Position numbers and translations under genes: made by a program. A stretch of DNA of 64,000 nt from a virus, in IMG/VR virus record IMGVR_UViG_3300021181_000009, positions 1 through 64,000 of that record. One strand, given 5' to 3'. The notes beneath the pieces are model-generated. The model worked only from the letters and a program-made list of their open reading frames with translations, was not told the origin of the DNA and searched no databases. Shown here one piece after another: positions 40,998-52,900 of this stretch (positions within the stretch are counted from its first letter, which is position 1; each line of letters begins with the position of its first letter).

Positions 40998-42371
40998 TTA
41001 AACTGCTTTAATAAATGCCTCAACTACTCCCTCACCATCTGTCGCTTTATCATTAAGCGATCTACCAATCACATTAAATGACGATATCTCTGATTGCAAT
41101 GCTGCTCTTGCAAATCCGTTTCCAGCAGAAACTAAACGATCACCTTTTTTAACTTGCCCAATGACATTTACAGGAACTCTTCCCATTAACGCCACAAACG
41201 GATGCGTGTCGTCGGGACCTGAAGCGACGTTCATCATAATTGCTGGATTAGTAGAAATTACACCAAAAACATCTTCACTCAAATCGTCTGTGGTCAAAGT
41301 AATTTCGTTGACTCCACCTAGAGAAACTACCGTTCCTGGCTTATAAATCGCATCCGCCCAATATTTTTCGCACAAATCGGCGTATAAAGCCTGACTTGAA
41401 GTTCCAGTAAATGTTGTTGCATAAATGTTACTAAACACTAAACTCGGACTGCCGATTGTTTGCGTATTAGTAGTCGTAGGCAATAACGTTGCGTTCAATG
41501 TGACGTTAGACGTTGCTCCAGCGATAGTAAGTGCCGGAGTTTGAGTTCCGCCTTTATTAACTTGAATGTATAAATTGCCATTCAAATCTGTATTCTGAAT
41601 GTATGCATTTTGTGCAACGATAGAAAATTGTAAATCATTTCCTGCACCAACGGTTAAACCAGTATTATTTACGACCCCAAGTGTACCAGTCGTAGATGTA
41701 TTCGTATCTGAACGCATAAACTGGGTTGATAACAATCCACCTACAGTATTAGAATTTGTAGCTGTGCCAGACAACTGGATACCTGGGATTGCTCCAGTTG
41801 TCGCTAAGTTAAAACCTGGAGCAATAGTCGGAAATCCTGGGATAGTTGTTTGAGGTGTAAACAATGAATCTTTACTTAGAATACCAACCGCAATATTGCT
41901 TACATAAAAATAAACGATAACGTGACTAGTTGATGTTGTGTCAATAACGGTACTAACGATAGCGCCAGACTGACCTGTTGCTGAAGTAAATGATGGCCCA
42001 ATAAGTGTAAATGATGATCCGTTATAAACGTTCAATTGTTGATTAACTGTATCAAACCACAAATCTCCTATAACGGCTCCGGTTGGTGCCGTAGCTGATG
42101 CAGTTGAGCTACTAATAGGTTTGAATGTTGTTCCAGTATATACTTTTAAAACGTTGTGACTCGAATCCCACCAAAGCTGTCCAACTAGAGGATTGACAGG
42201 AGATGTCGCATTTGCAAAGTTTTCTAACAAGTAGACAAAGTTTTCATCAATAAATTGACCATAACCTGCGTAGTTTTTACCTACTAGGGTTAAGTTAGTT
42301 GTTGTATCGACTGTGCCATCATTAACCGTAGTAAGCGCGGCACCATTATAATGTGTTATTGTATATGGAAT
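40998..42371 (-). CDS. Fibre/virion structural protein, probable AUU start
   Basis: 457 residues from ATT 42371. The frame is open without ATG, GTG or TTG from a stop at 42401 to residue 48 of this protein (a TTG at 42230). The skipped part encodes a typical virion-protein N-terminus (PYTITHYNGAALTTVNDGTV and LVGKNYAGYGQFIDENFVYL), so the gene must start upstream. A strong AAGGGG ribosome-binding site at 42384-42379 is 7 nt before ATT 42371. Two tandem repeats follow (QLWWDSSHNVLKVYTGTTFK and DLWFDTVNQQLNVYNGSSFT). The C-terminus (YADLCEKYWADAIYKPGTVV, LMGRVPVNVIGQVKKGDRLV) is a fibre/peptidase-G2-like module. Confidence 0.6.
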   Translation of the reverse strand: MPYTITHYNGAALTTVNDGTVDTTTNLTLVGKNYAGYGQFIDENFVYLLENFANATSPVNPLVGQLWWDSSHNVLKVYTGTTFKPISSSTASATAPTGAVIGDLWFDTVNQQLNVYNGSSFTLIGPSFTSATGQSGAIVSTVIDTTSTSHVIVYFYVSNIAVGILSKDSLFTPQTTIPGFPTIAPGFNLATTGAIPGIQLSGTATNSNTVGGLLSTQFMRSDTNTSTTGTLGVVNNTGLTVGAGNDLQFSIVAQNAYIQNTDLNGNLYIQVNKGGTQTPALTIAGATSNVTLNATLLPTTTNTQTIGSPSLVFSNIYATTFTGTSSQALYADLCEKYWADAIYKPGTVVSLGGVNEITLTTDDLSEDVFGVISTNPAIMMNVASGPDDTHPFVALMGRVPVNVIGQVKKGDRLVSAGNGFARAALQSEISSFNVIGRSLNDKATDGEGVVEAFIKAV

Positions 42372-42395
42372 TTTAATTCCCCTTGATAATATATG

Positions 42396-42403
42396 TATTT
42401 ATT
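42396..42403 (-). promoter_or_regulatory. T4-type late promoter octamer (AATAAATA)
   Basis: Minus strand AATAAATA with TAAATA at 42401-42396. The predicted start point is near 42390, so the leader would carry AAGGGG and reach the ATT start at 42371. It lies at the end of the gene at 42405, so the fibre gene has its own late transcript. Confidence 0.5.
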
Positions 42404-42404
42404 A

Positions 42405-43160
42405 CTACTTCAAACCTTTTTGAGCCAGAAAAGAAAAATAGTCTGAGTAATTGCTATATTCTTGTTCTATCTCTCTAAAAAACTTTAAAAATGGTTCTGA
42501 CGCTGTAAGTTCTTGAATGTCTCGTTCATTGATCGATTGATTAAGCTCATTCATAAACTGCTTATTCTCTATATGCATACTGAACTTTCTATCATTTAGT
42601 ATAATGATATACAAGCTACCCTTTGATGCATACTTACTAAATTCATTATAGATGGATCCTGAGACACACCACTTAGTTCCCTTCCCGTATATCTTTGCTG
42701 CGTTAGCAGTCTTAGGAATAATTACTAGTAATCCTCTATCTTCAATGAATCTAACAGATTCAGTTTCCTTTATCTGTTTTTCTATTTCATTCTTAGACAA
42801 GCTACCAAATTTATTCTTTATAAAACAAACAACATCGTCAATTGTTTGATGCTGAAATAATTCTTTAAGAGATTTAGTGGATTCATCTAATGTCTCGAAA
42901 TACAACTCCAAAACTTCTTTATACTGTACAATTTCTACCATCTGAAACTTTTTCTTTTTATATTGATTAGATAACCAATCTATACCTGACACAGTTTTCA
43001 GACAACTTTCAAAATGCCCTAGTATTACTACTAGACTAAGATCCATACTATCAAAGTATGAATCTTTTCTTGCAGCTTCGATCAATCCTTTCTCTATACT
43101 AAGCAAAAATTTTCTTTGCTTGTTCGGTATAGATGTTAGATCAAAGTCTTTAATTCTCAT
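42405..43160 (-). CDS. Conserved phage protein with GTKWC motif (function unknown)
   Basis: 251 residues, mostly helical, charged. KTANAAKIYGKGTKWCVSGS carries the sequence AKxYGxGTKWCxS; LYIIILNDRKFSMHIENKQF follows. I recall this GTKWC-(x)-MHIE-x-x-QF arrangement in many uncharacterised phage proteins with a helical N-terminal region. No catalytic assignment is known to me. It sits between virion genes with an A-TG overlap to the upstream gene, hinting at late expression. Confidence 0.5.
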   Translation of the reverse strand: MRIKDFDLTSIPNKQRKFLLSIEKGLIEAARKDSYFDSMDLSLVVILGHFESCLKTVSGIDWLSNQYKKKKFQMVEIVQYKEVLELYFETLDESTKSLKELFQHQTIDDVVCFIKNKFGSLSKNEIEKQIKETESVRFIEDRGLLVIIPKTANAAKIYGKGTKWCVSGSIYNEFSKYASKGSLYIIILNDRKFSMHIENKQFMNELNQSINERDIQELTASEPFLKFFREIEQEYSNYSDYFSFLAQKGLK

Positions 43161-43756
43161 TACGCTAAATTAGTCAATGATTGGATACGCAATGTATAAT
43201 CAATTTGTAGCATACGATTCAATGATTTTTGAACTGGACTAAAAATGACATGAGTCAGTAACAAACCTGCCCCCGGGGTACCATTCCAGCTTTTAAGACC
43301 TAGTTCATCGAAAGTAAACGTATCATTAAAGTTAGTTGAGTTATCGAATGCTGCTTGCCCGGCAGGTTCTCCGAAATCTAACAAGCAAGAAATCAAAATG
43401 TCAGTATACACTTGACCTTGTGAGTGATTTACTTGCATAAAATTTACACCTGGATTCGGATTTAATGAACTTTGATCATTAACTACTTTGTAATACGTAT
43501 CGTTATACAGACTAGCATTTTGCCCTGTCACATTCGGCGGCAAATATGTAATGATTCCTGTCGAACTAACACTAGTACCACCATTACCGAAATGCATTTC
43601 TTGAATCCATCCAGTCGTTCTGTTTGCTAAGGTTAATGCCATTGCATTGGAAATATTTTCATAATGACAAGCATTATCTTTCTCAACTAAAATTTCTTTT
43701 GAAATTGGATCAAAAATTTTAATGTGTCCATGGACACTCATAGGAATATTAATCAT
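43160..43756 (-). CDS. Virion structural protein
   Basis: 198 residues. HGHIKIFDPISKEILVEKDN opens the protein, followed by HYENISNAMALTLANRTTGW and IQEMHFGNGGTSVSSTGIIT, then FDELGLKSWNG near the end. The KIFDP-x-[ST]-x-E/K-x-[LF]-VE segment is shared with the 47-residue protein encoded just upstream. The combination looks like a small structural protein of large phages; I recall similar proteins near baseplate genes of T4-like phages. Precise location unknown. Confidence 0.55.
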   Translation of the reverse strand: MINIPMSVHGHIKIFDPISKEILVEKDNACHYENISNAMALTLANRTTGWIQEMHFGNGGTSVSSTGIITYLPPNVTGQNASLYNDTYYKVVNDQSSLNPNPGVNFMQVNHSQGQVYTDILISCLLDFGEPAGQAAFDNSTNFNDTFTFDELGLKSWNGTPGAGLLLTHVIFSPVQKSLNRMLQIDYTLRIQSLTNLA

Positions 43757-43760
43757 TTGT

Positions 43761-43904
43761 TCAAGCCCTTATTTCGACAAAAACTTCATTTGTCCTTGGA
43801 TCGAAGATTTTAATCTTACCTTGCGTCAAAATGCCTGACTTCTCATCAGGCATTTGATCCTTAGGCTTAATATCTTCATTAGGTTTAATAGGTTTTTCTT
43901 GCAT
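43761..43904 (-). CDS. 47-residue protein with KIFDP motif
   Basis: ATG 43904 to TGA 43761-43763. The peptide starts MQEKPIKPNEDIKPKDQMPD and ends TQGKIKIFDPRTNEVFVEIR plus Ala. Its last 20 residues match the start of the next protein (HIKIFDPISKEILVE), so a common motif is present in both. It lies 4 nt from that gene and begins 6 nt after a TAAATA octamer. Coding is supported by the shared motif and the fit between its neighbours. Confidence 0.6.
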   Translation of the reverse strand: MQEKPIKPNEDIKPKDQMPDEKSGILTQGKIKIFDPRTNEVFVEIRA

Positions 43905-43910
43905 AAAGAA

Positions 43911-43918
43911 TATTTATC
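43911..43918 (-). promoter_or_regulatory. T4-type late promoter octamer (GATAAATA)
   Basis: GATAAATA on the minus strand overlaps the TAA stop of the 4425-residue gene and ends 6 nt before the ATG at 43904. There is no room for a Shine-Dalgarno sequence, so the message would be leaderless. It gives the downstream virion genes their own late start. Confidence 0.5.
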
Positions 43919-46900
43919 CTATATAGAATGTGGGTTGTTCCTTCAAGAATATAGCTTGAATTGTGTCATCATTCACTAATGATTGACCATTTGACGGTGT
44001 AGTTGCTCCTAATGTGTACCAAGTCATTCCTGCAGCATTCGGAATCTCTTGACCCATACTTGCGTCTTCTACTAAAGTTCCCACTGGAATAGTTGCTTGT
44101 GTGGCGCCAGTTCCTGCTGTCCCTCTTCGTATTTGTAACAAAGCATTATTGACAGTATCAATTTGCCAATATGTGATTCGTTCTCCGCCAATGAAGATTA
44201 CGCCTGGAATTACTTGTTCAGGATTAGGAATACCTAAGGTAGAAACATCTTTAACAAATATTTCTGTATCTGTAATGTGCAATGCCTGAACCAGAGTAGT
44301 CGTATTTGCTTGACTCAATCTCAAATAAGACCAATTATCCCTCATATCCTTAAACATACGGAATCCAATTGCAGATTGTTGAACTACTTCAGTTAAGCTA
44401 GTAATCACTACAATATCAGATTGTTGAACGTTCAATGTTGAACTCAAAGTAACTACGGTAGGAGTTAACAATGAAAAATCATTGTATGGAATCAAACGGC
44501 GGCCATTAAATGTAATGATCAAGTAGTTCAAATTAGCTGCTGGCCTGCTTAACGTGTAATTAGGAACAATAAGCTCAATTGTAGATGGTGCATCAAATCC
44601 AGCGGTATCATATGGTGCCGCTGAGAAACCGTTTAATGTTGACGCGCCGATAATTTGTCCGCCTTGATACACCTGAGTTCTTATAGACTCAAGATCATCA
44701 CATTGAACACTAATAATTGAAATAATATCGCCCGGTAACAATGTGACTTCTGAAGAATTAATAGTAAATTGATTATTTCCAATTGGTGATCCGCCAGTCA
44801 TTACATATTGTGCTCCAGTATTCACGCCTACAGAAATTTGTGCTCCTACAGGAGGTGCTGTGTTGAACTGAATTTGTCTAGGGATCGTACCTGAAGGTGG
44901 CAATATAGTATAAGAGCTAGAGAAATATGGAACATTATTGATCCAAACATCAAAGTCGCCAGGTTGGACCGTTGCAGGATTAATATTCTGAGTTCCTTGT
45001 GATGCAAATACAGTAGTCACACCATCGCCAGTATAGTAAGCTGTATTTGTAGGAATTAATCTATTGTCATTATGGTTTACAATAATTGCTCCGCCAATTG
45101 GGCCTGCATTAAAGATAGTCCTATCCATATTTATAATATATGAACTTGATGTTATCGGACCTGCAATGACAACTTCTTGGACATGGACTTCTGCTCTAGT
45201 CAAATATGTGCTATACAAATGCACATGCACATTCAATCCGTTCAATGCCGCAGCGGTGATTGTCAACAATGTATTTCGACCATCTGGAGCTAGTGACAAT
45301 GTATATGCATTTGTTGTTAATCCGTTAAACAATACTAAGCTATCCATAACTTCTGCATATGGTGCATTTAGTGTAATAAGATTTGTGTTTCCTGACAGGA
45401 TGAACGACTCTGCAAAAATCTGATTACCACCAGCATCGTCAATAACATAAAGATACACATAATCACTAGATGCTGGCGGAAACTTAAACGTAATCGTCTT
45501 ACTATTAAATGACATAGTATAATTCACATTCGGAATTTGCATTCCACCGTTCTTTGTGAAAACAAGGACATTATCTCCCAGTAGGTTTGTTGCAGAGTAT
45601 GAATATGTTTGTGTAAATCCTGTACCTGGATAACTGAACAACTCAACTGGAACTCCCTTCGGATTCGTTGAATTTATTGTAGGATCATTAGTAACAACCT
45701 TAAAATCCAATGTATCGAATACTGAGCCTGGGACTAATTCTTCTGGAGCATAACTTGCAAACGCATCAATATATGCACCACCATCAACAATTATGTCAGC
45801 TGGACGAATTCCTAGCTCTAAATCAGTATATAAACTAGAAACTTCTACATCATACAATGAATCAGAAGGTATCGGGAATCCCTCAGGGCCAATTTGAGTG
45901 GCATCAAATGGCTCAGTATCGAATCCACCTACATCCCAGACTGGAGTTTGTTCAAACGTTAATCCAGTCATCTTGACACCAGAATAATCAATGCCTGATT
46001 GAACTTGATTTAAGAAGTCGCCGGGCATTCCAGATGAAGGATCATATAGCGCAGCAATTCTGTCATTTGCATTTGTATAATCTGAATCACTCATTAAGAA
46101 TAAGTTCGTTGTATCAAATGTGCTTCCTGACACAAATATACCAGCTGTCTCATCAACTGATATCAATGTGGTATCATCTGATACTAAAATATCATCAACT
46201 GATCCAGTAAAATTAACATTTATGCCATATGATAAACCATTGTAAGTAACAATTTGATTTGTAGTGAATGTTGTGTTTGGAGTCCATGGCACAACATTCG
46301 TATTATAGCTAATACGATCAAATTTCATCGTCAGATCAAATGATCGAATCAAATTATTTCCGATGATTGCAACTGCTGTTGCTCCAATGCCCCCACCACC
46401 AGAAATCGTAACAATAGGGGCAGTTACATAATTAACACCTTCTGATAATATTTCGATAGATGCGACTGTGCTGCCATTCATAATTGCTATAGCAGTGGCA
46501 CCGGTGCCGCCGCCACCAGTCACATAAACTGTAGGGGTGCTGATAAATCCTGACCCACCATTACTCAATTCGATACTAATCAAATTATTAGACAAATGAT
46601 AATTGTTCCACATTTCGTATTGTGGTTGAGTATCTAACAAAAATTGATCATTCGGTTGCGTGCCATTTGGACTTCTATAATATCCCAAACTTGAATCAAA
46701 GTACGGTGGCAAATCAAAGTCAGTAACATCACCTAGGTATGTATCTTGCCAAGTATAATCAAGCACATAGTCTCGGATTATAGTATGATATGGTAATACC
46801 TCATTCAAATAGTCTTGGAAGTATGTTTGGTTATCAATTTGATAACTAGGAACTTGACTCAATTCACGAATCTGATGTAGAACTGATACAAAGCTAGTCT

Positions 46901-49900
46901 TGAAAATCCAATCGACCCACTTTTGTTCAGACAAGATGTAATTAATCATTCTAAAGAACAGACTATTAGCATTGATAGCTAGATCATCAATAAAAATGTT
47001 GTTAAAAATACAATTGATAATGTTTCTAGTTTCTTGAACAGGAAACTTGTCGAACGGCTGCACGTCAAACCGTTGATTGTCCCATCCTAGTTGATTATCC
47101 ACAAAATCATACAAGCTACTATCGAATTGAATAGTTGCGTTATCTAATGCTAGTGTTGTATAATTTCCAATCGAATTAAACAACACTATCTCTGAATCAC
47201 CAGAACCATTATCATTGATCTTGATGATGTTTCCTGGTTGAACATTAGTTAAGAATGCTATATCAACTAGAGTATCTACAACAAAGTCTGGTGTGTATGC
47301 AGGGTTATATTCTGGACTATACCAAGTAACATATTGCCAATATTGTCTAGTATCGTAACTTTGCATCTGTATGGCAACCCACACATTAGATTGTGTTTTA
47401 GAATAGATTGCCCAGAATCCATTAAAATTGAAGTCATTAGCTACGAGAACTTTGTAACCTGGTGCGAGTGCTGCAACTGGCAAGAAAGTCAATGTTTCGT
47501 AATTCGCAACAGTTTGATTATAATTTATTGTTCCATTGTTGCTTATCGCTGGCGGAATAGGATCAAATTGCTGTATTACGCTCAAATCTTTTGAGAATGC
47601 GATTTGATTAACAGAGCAAACAGAATTTACATACTGAATTAAAACTTCTAAACCAGTAAGCCTATCTATCACCATGCTCTGAATTGGTCGCAATGCTGTT
47701 CCGTATTGCTCGCTGACAGGCAACGATGAGTCTGGCACAGTATTACCTAACTTATCAACCCCTACTAGGCTATCAGTTAGTTTGCTAATAATTTGAGGTG
47801 GAATCTTGCTATTAACATTGCCATTCTGCACCAATTGATATTCATTATGAATCAAATTGTCTGAAACAGAATTGTTATAATTAATGTGCAAAATAGTATC
47901 ATTGCTAGATACGTTACTAATTACGTTATACAATGCAAGTGCATTCGTGTCTAAGATTGCAGCAAATTCAATTCCTTGAGCTTGAGGATTAGAAATAATT
48001 TGAGCGACAGAATTGACTGGAAGAGTTTTTGGACTTGTGACATTAATCGAAGTCTTATTTTTAATCCAATAGTAATATGTAATAACTTGATTACCTGTGA
48101 TTGAATCATACGTAATCTGAGAACAATATACTGAATCGTCTGCGTGCTTAGGAACACCGTCACCAACTTGAGTAACATACTGAGAAGGTAGATAGATAGT
48201 TGATACCCATTCATATACATCAACAGAACTACCTGGCATTAATGATGCCCAGTTCGCTGCTCGATATGCCAAGTCACCTTGTTTATAATCTACAAATCTA
48301 ACTGTATCTAAGTTCCACCATACTAGCCCAATTTGATCTTTACCCCATGGCGCCAATGGATTTAGAATTAATCCGCTTTCTGCATTTTGAACCACTTCAT
48401 ACACAGCTGGATCTACGCTAGTAAAGAAATCAATATTCTGTTTTGCTTCACCAGGAATCATTCCGAATAATGGATCTACTGTTTCAATATTTTGTAGAAT
48501 AGTATTTGTTTGCTTACTATAGACAAACATCTTATTAACTGGATTAGGGATAATAGGTGATGATTGTGTTCTAAGAATTTCCCATCCTAGTGTTCCAGAA
48601 GAATTCACATATTGTTGAACAGTTCCTGCTTGTGGATTTCTATCAAATGCGTTAGGAGAACCTACAAAAATATCTGTTCCTGAACTGTCAATCGCTGTTC
48701 CGAACAAATCGCCGGACACTTGCTTACCGGACACAAGTTGCTGAACTTCTACGTATTGTCCCAAATTAGAACCATCTATGTCTGGTTGCAATTCAAATAC
48801 AAATACACTTCCGCTAGGTATAGCATCTACAAAATGGGTAGTTGTTCTATCGAATGTAGTAGAAGCACTATCAAATGTTGTATCTTCATATGTGCTTGCA
48901 AATGGACTTCCTACCATCATCTCTGTTCCGCCATCTTGGATTGCTACTGCATAACCAAATCTAGCATTTGATGTTGCTATAGGATTTATAATTTGCTGAG
49001 TCTGTTGTATAGGCACAAATCCCAGGTTTTTGTATGTGTTTCCTAATACTGGAGAAATAGCAAGTCGATTTGCTGTTGCTGACGAACTGCTAGTAATCAC
49101 TAATGCATTGTTTAATACTGATGCAGTAATACCAGTTATTTTTGCTGCGTTAATATTCGATGCAAAGCCATTAAGAGTTGCATTTGTTACTGTTACATAA
49201 AAACTGTTAATAGCAATAACGTCACCCGCTATCAATGTAGGATTTATAACTGACGTTAATGTGCCTGTGCTAGATCCAGCGTCGATAAATCTGTATACTG
49301 CGCCAGAATAATAAATTGATTCATCCGTTTCATTTGGCGCACCGACTAGTAGATTTCCACTTAGATCATCATATGCGATTGACTGACCAAAATTAACCGT
49401 TTGCTGTGTTGTATTTCCACCTAGCTTTTGAATTTGATTGAAGTTGCCATAAACTACTTTGACTATAGATCCGGCTGCTGGTGCATTCAAAAATACAATA
49501 GTATTATTAGAAGTGTTAATAATAACATTATATGTATTAGGGTTAAAAATATTTGATGGTTGATATACACCATCAATTGTAACTGTTACGTTATTTGATA
49601 TAGGAAGAGTTGGCACAACAACTGTCGTTGCTCCATCCATAACGAATTGCTGACCTGATCTTGCGAAACAATAGACAGCGCCGGCCTTAAATTCATTTGC
49701 ATTTCCGACATTGTTTGGCGCAGAAACATACAATCTATTACCAGCAGCATTACAAGTGATATCAAAACCAAATTCATCGTTTAGCGCTGAATCTGAAGCT
49801 GTAATAGTTGAGATATAATTATAAAATTGTGTCGGTTGAGTAACAATCACATTTGTTGTTGGTGCAACGTTAAACACAATGTTTGAACCACTAATAGTAT

Positions 49901-52900
49901 AATCAATATTAGGAACATATGCGATCAATCCACTGTTATCTAATACATTCAATGAATTAATGCTTAGTGGTGTGAATCCTAATGCGAATGTCGCTGTGAC
50001 ACTATCTGCCGTTAATGTAATTTGATTATATGCCGCTCCTTGAACTAGACCGTATGCATAAACTTCATTTACCTTAGGAGCACTAATAAACAAATATGAT
50101 CCATCTGCTGTTGCACATAGACTTCCACCGAAGTTACTCAACACACCAAAATCAGGAGCAACAATAGTCTGTGTAATTACAAATCCTGCATTTTTAATAA
50201 TGCCGGTATATACATATCCTGTTCCGCTGCGGCTACCTGGTGCAGATGCAATCCAACCAATTGGCGTATTGATTGCTGTTTGACCTAGATTCGCAATTTG
50301 AGTGCTTGTGATTTCAAGCTCTTGTGCTGGCACCAAAGTTCCATTGCTAGATTTAACAAACAATGAAAGAGTGCCACCATTTGCATTAAAGCCTAGGCCT
50401 GGCGCACCAACTAATACGAAGCTATTTGAAGAGGATGCAGCAATAGCTGTTCCGAAATTAGCTCCTATGTTAGTAGTAAATCGTGATAGATAATTAGTAA
50501 AATCAAATGGACTATTTTTCTGCAATACTGCCCATTCACCTAAGTCTTGATAATTGTCAATCCAGGTCATATCTCCATCAAGCCATGCATTGATAGGTGT
50601 GAATGTGGACATATCTGATGCTACAGTAAATCTAATGCTTTGCAATGTAAACACCAATCCTGTTCCTGTGGCTTGCACAAAGCCTGACAGGTTCGCTGAA
50701 TACGCAACAAGAATATTTTGAAGATCAACTACTTGCAACACTTGATAAAATCCATCAAATGCGGAACTAAAATTCTTCAATGCAATAATTTGCCCAACAG
50801 TAAACTGATGATATTGTGCAAATGAAAGCTGAATTAATCCATCCAGTGCATTAGATACAGTTTCACAAGTTACTCCCGTTTCAGACACTCTATATACATT
50901 CCAATCATTGGTGAAGTCTTTTGCTGTCCAGATAGTATAACCACTTCCTATGTTGGGAATTACATTATCAATTGTTGCAATATCAGTAATATCAAATACT
51001 ACTGCATCAACATCACTGGGTCTTACATATCCAGCAGTAGGCAACTGTTGTTCAATAGGGATGCCAGGGCCAGTAATAAACGGTGATGAGTCCCAACTAA
51101 GTGGTGCTGAATATAGTTGTGATGGAGCATAGCTAACTGCTGGAACGACACTATTTGAAGTATCAATAACAGTAGGATTAAATTCAATGATTTGCGGATT
51201 ACCAGTAAACGTTGCACTATCTAATTGAACTTCTACGTCCAATTTTGTTTCAGTGGCGCCGAAGGATCCCACACGAATAGCCCATTCTTCAAACAATTCT
51301 ACATTGCTGCTTAGATTTCCAAAATTTGCACGAGTAAACGCGTCAACTGCTGTTGTAGTTCCTTTTTGTTTGATAAATCCCTGATAGAATTTAATTTGAC
51401 TGCTGCTTTCAACATCAAGATCAGTCAAGTATGTGCGAGGTCTAAAACCAATTAATCCCTTTGCATGGGCATCTGCTTGATCATTAAAGTTTACATAATC
51501 AACATTATAGAAATTTTGATACTGTTGTGCAGTATTAGCAAAGTTGGGAATCAATCCAGTCTTTATGACAGATGAATCAATTTGTTGCCATACCGTAAAA
51601 TTAAATGTTGAGCTTGGGTAAACAATTTGTTTAGCTGTATAATATACGCCTTTAAAGCTAACTAGATCATTAGTATTGTATGTCGTATTCGGATCCCATG
51701 TTTGTACATTATTCTGATTGATAAAGAATCCAGGAGTGGACATTGAACCATTCCAAGCCGTAGTTTTATATCCGTTCAACTTCACTCGATACTGTCTATC
51801 ACTCGTTGCCGGCTGATATATAATGTCGTTAAATGAAGTGATGTTATCAAATACCAACACATGTTCCCATTGCACTAAATTAATAGTCATCAAACCAATC
51901 GTTGTTCCGTCTACTACCTCAACTGCAAAAATATTCGGAGTTGCCGACGAATCACGTAATACTGTATAACGCGTGTTATCGATTACATTAAAATTCAAAT
52001 CTAAGATTCTTGCGCCAAATGCATTATCTTGCAACGAATCTGCTACAGACAATGCTGACAACAATTGCAATTTATTCGCTACAGGACTTAATACGATAGC
52101 TGCTCCGACGTCCCATCCTTGCTGACTCCAGGCTAAGAATTCGTTAGAACTTAGATACCAATCTTGTTGTTGATTCAACGCAGAACTTCTATCTGAGAAA
52201 TTAAATCCAACAGCATTCAAGTATCTCTGATAGCTTACTAAGAAATCTACAAGTTGTTGCTTAGTAGTAAATGTAGATCCGTATGCAACTGACATTAGGA
52301 CAGGTGTATAATCTTGATATATCGTTGCTGTTGCGCCTGCTTGTGAAATAGTTACAGCATTGCTACTAGATACACTAGGAACTATGTTGAAATATGGTGT
52401 AGTTGCATCATAGCCACGGACTGAATATCCGCCTGAAGTTAATTCAACAATAACTGCGCTGTAAGTTGCTGTAGTGACTGGCGCAGATTTAATCAAAGAA
52501 ACACTATAATTATCCACTGGAACTAAAATGCCTTGCGTAGTTGTAGCAGGTGTGTTTTGTTCCAAAATTACATTCAAATAATTTTGATCTGTAAATGCAC
52601 CCATCTTATATGCAAGTTGAATTGTCATTGCTGTTATGTCAGAAAGCAAAGTAGTCGATGGATTGATACCTTGAGTTCTAATATAATCTGCTACCCAGTT
52701 TGTATAACTTGCTTGGCGGACTATCAAATTATTGACAGTTGTTCCATTAAATGACGTATCTGTTTGTTTAAATCGTTCATTATCAGTAAACAAAAATTGA
52801 TTTAGACTTGCATTCTTTTGATATCCGTTATCAATTAGCAAACCGAAATATTTTGCAGGTTTAGCTAATGCTTCCAAAATTTGAATTGAGAATGGATATT

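Noticed and set aside
42220-42371. TTG at 42230 as start of the fibre gene at 40998
   Set aside because: It would remove a well-formed virion-protein N-terminus, and there is no ribosome-binding site next to it; the AAGGGG site further upstream fits the ATT start.
45064-45423. Plus-strand open frame of 119 codons inside the giant structural gene
   Set aside because: It is antisense to conserved coding sequence, has no ribosome-binding site and no recognisable protein pattern.
47951-48223. Same-strand open frame of 90 codons within the giant gene
   Set aside because: Low-complexity Leu/Ile-rich shadow of the Ser/Thr/Asn-rich coding frame; no start signal.
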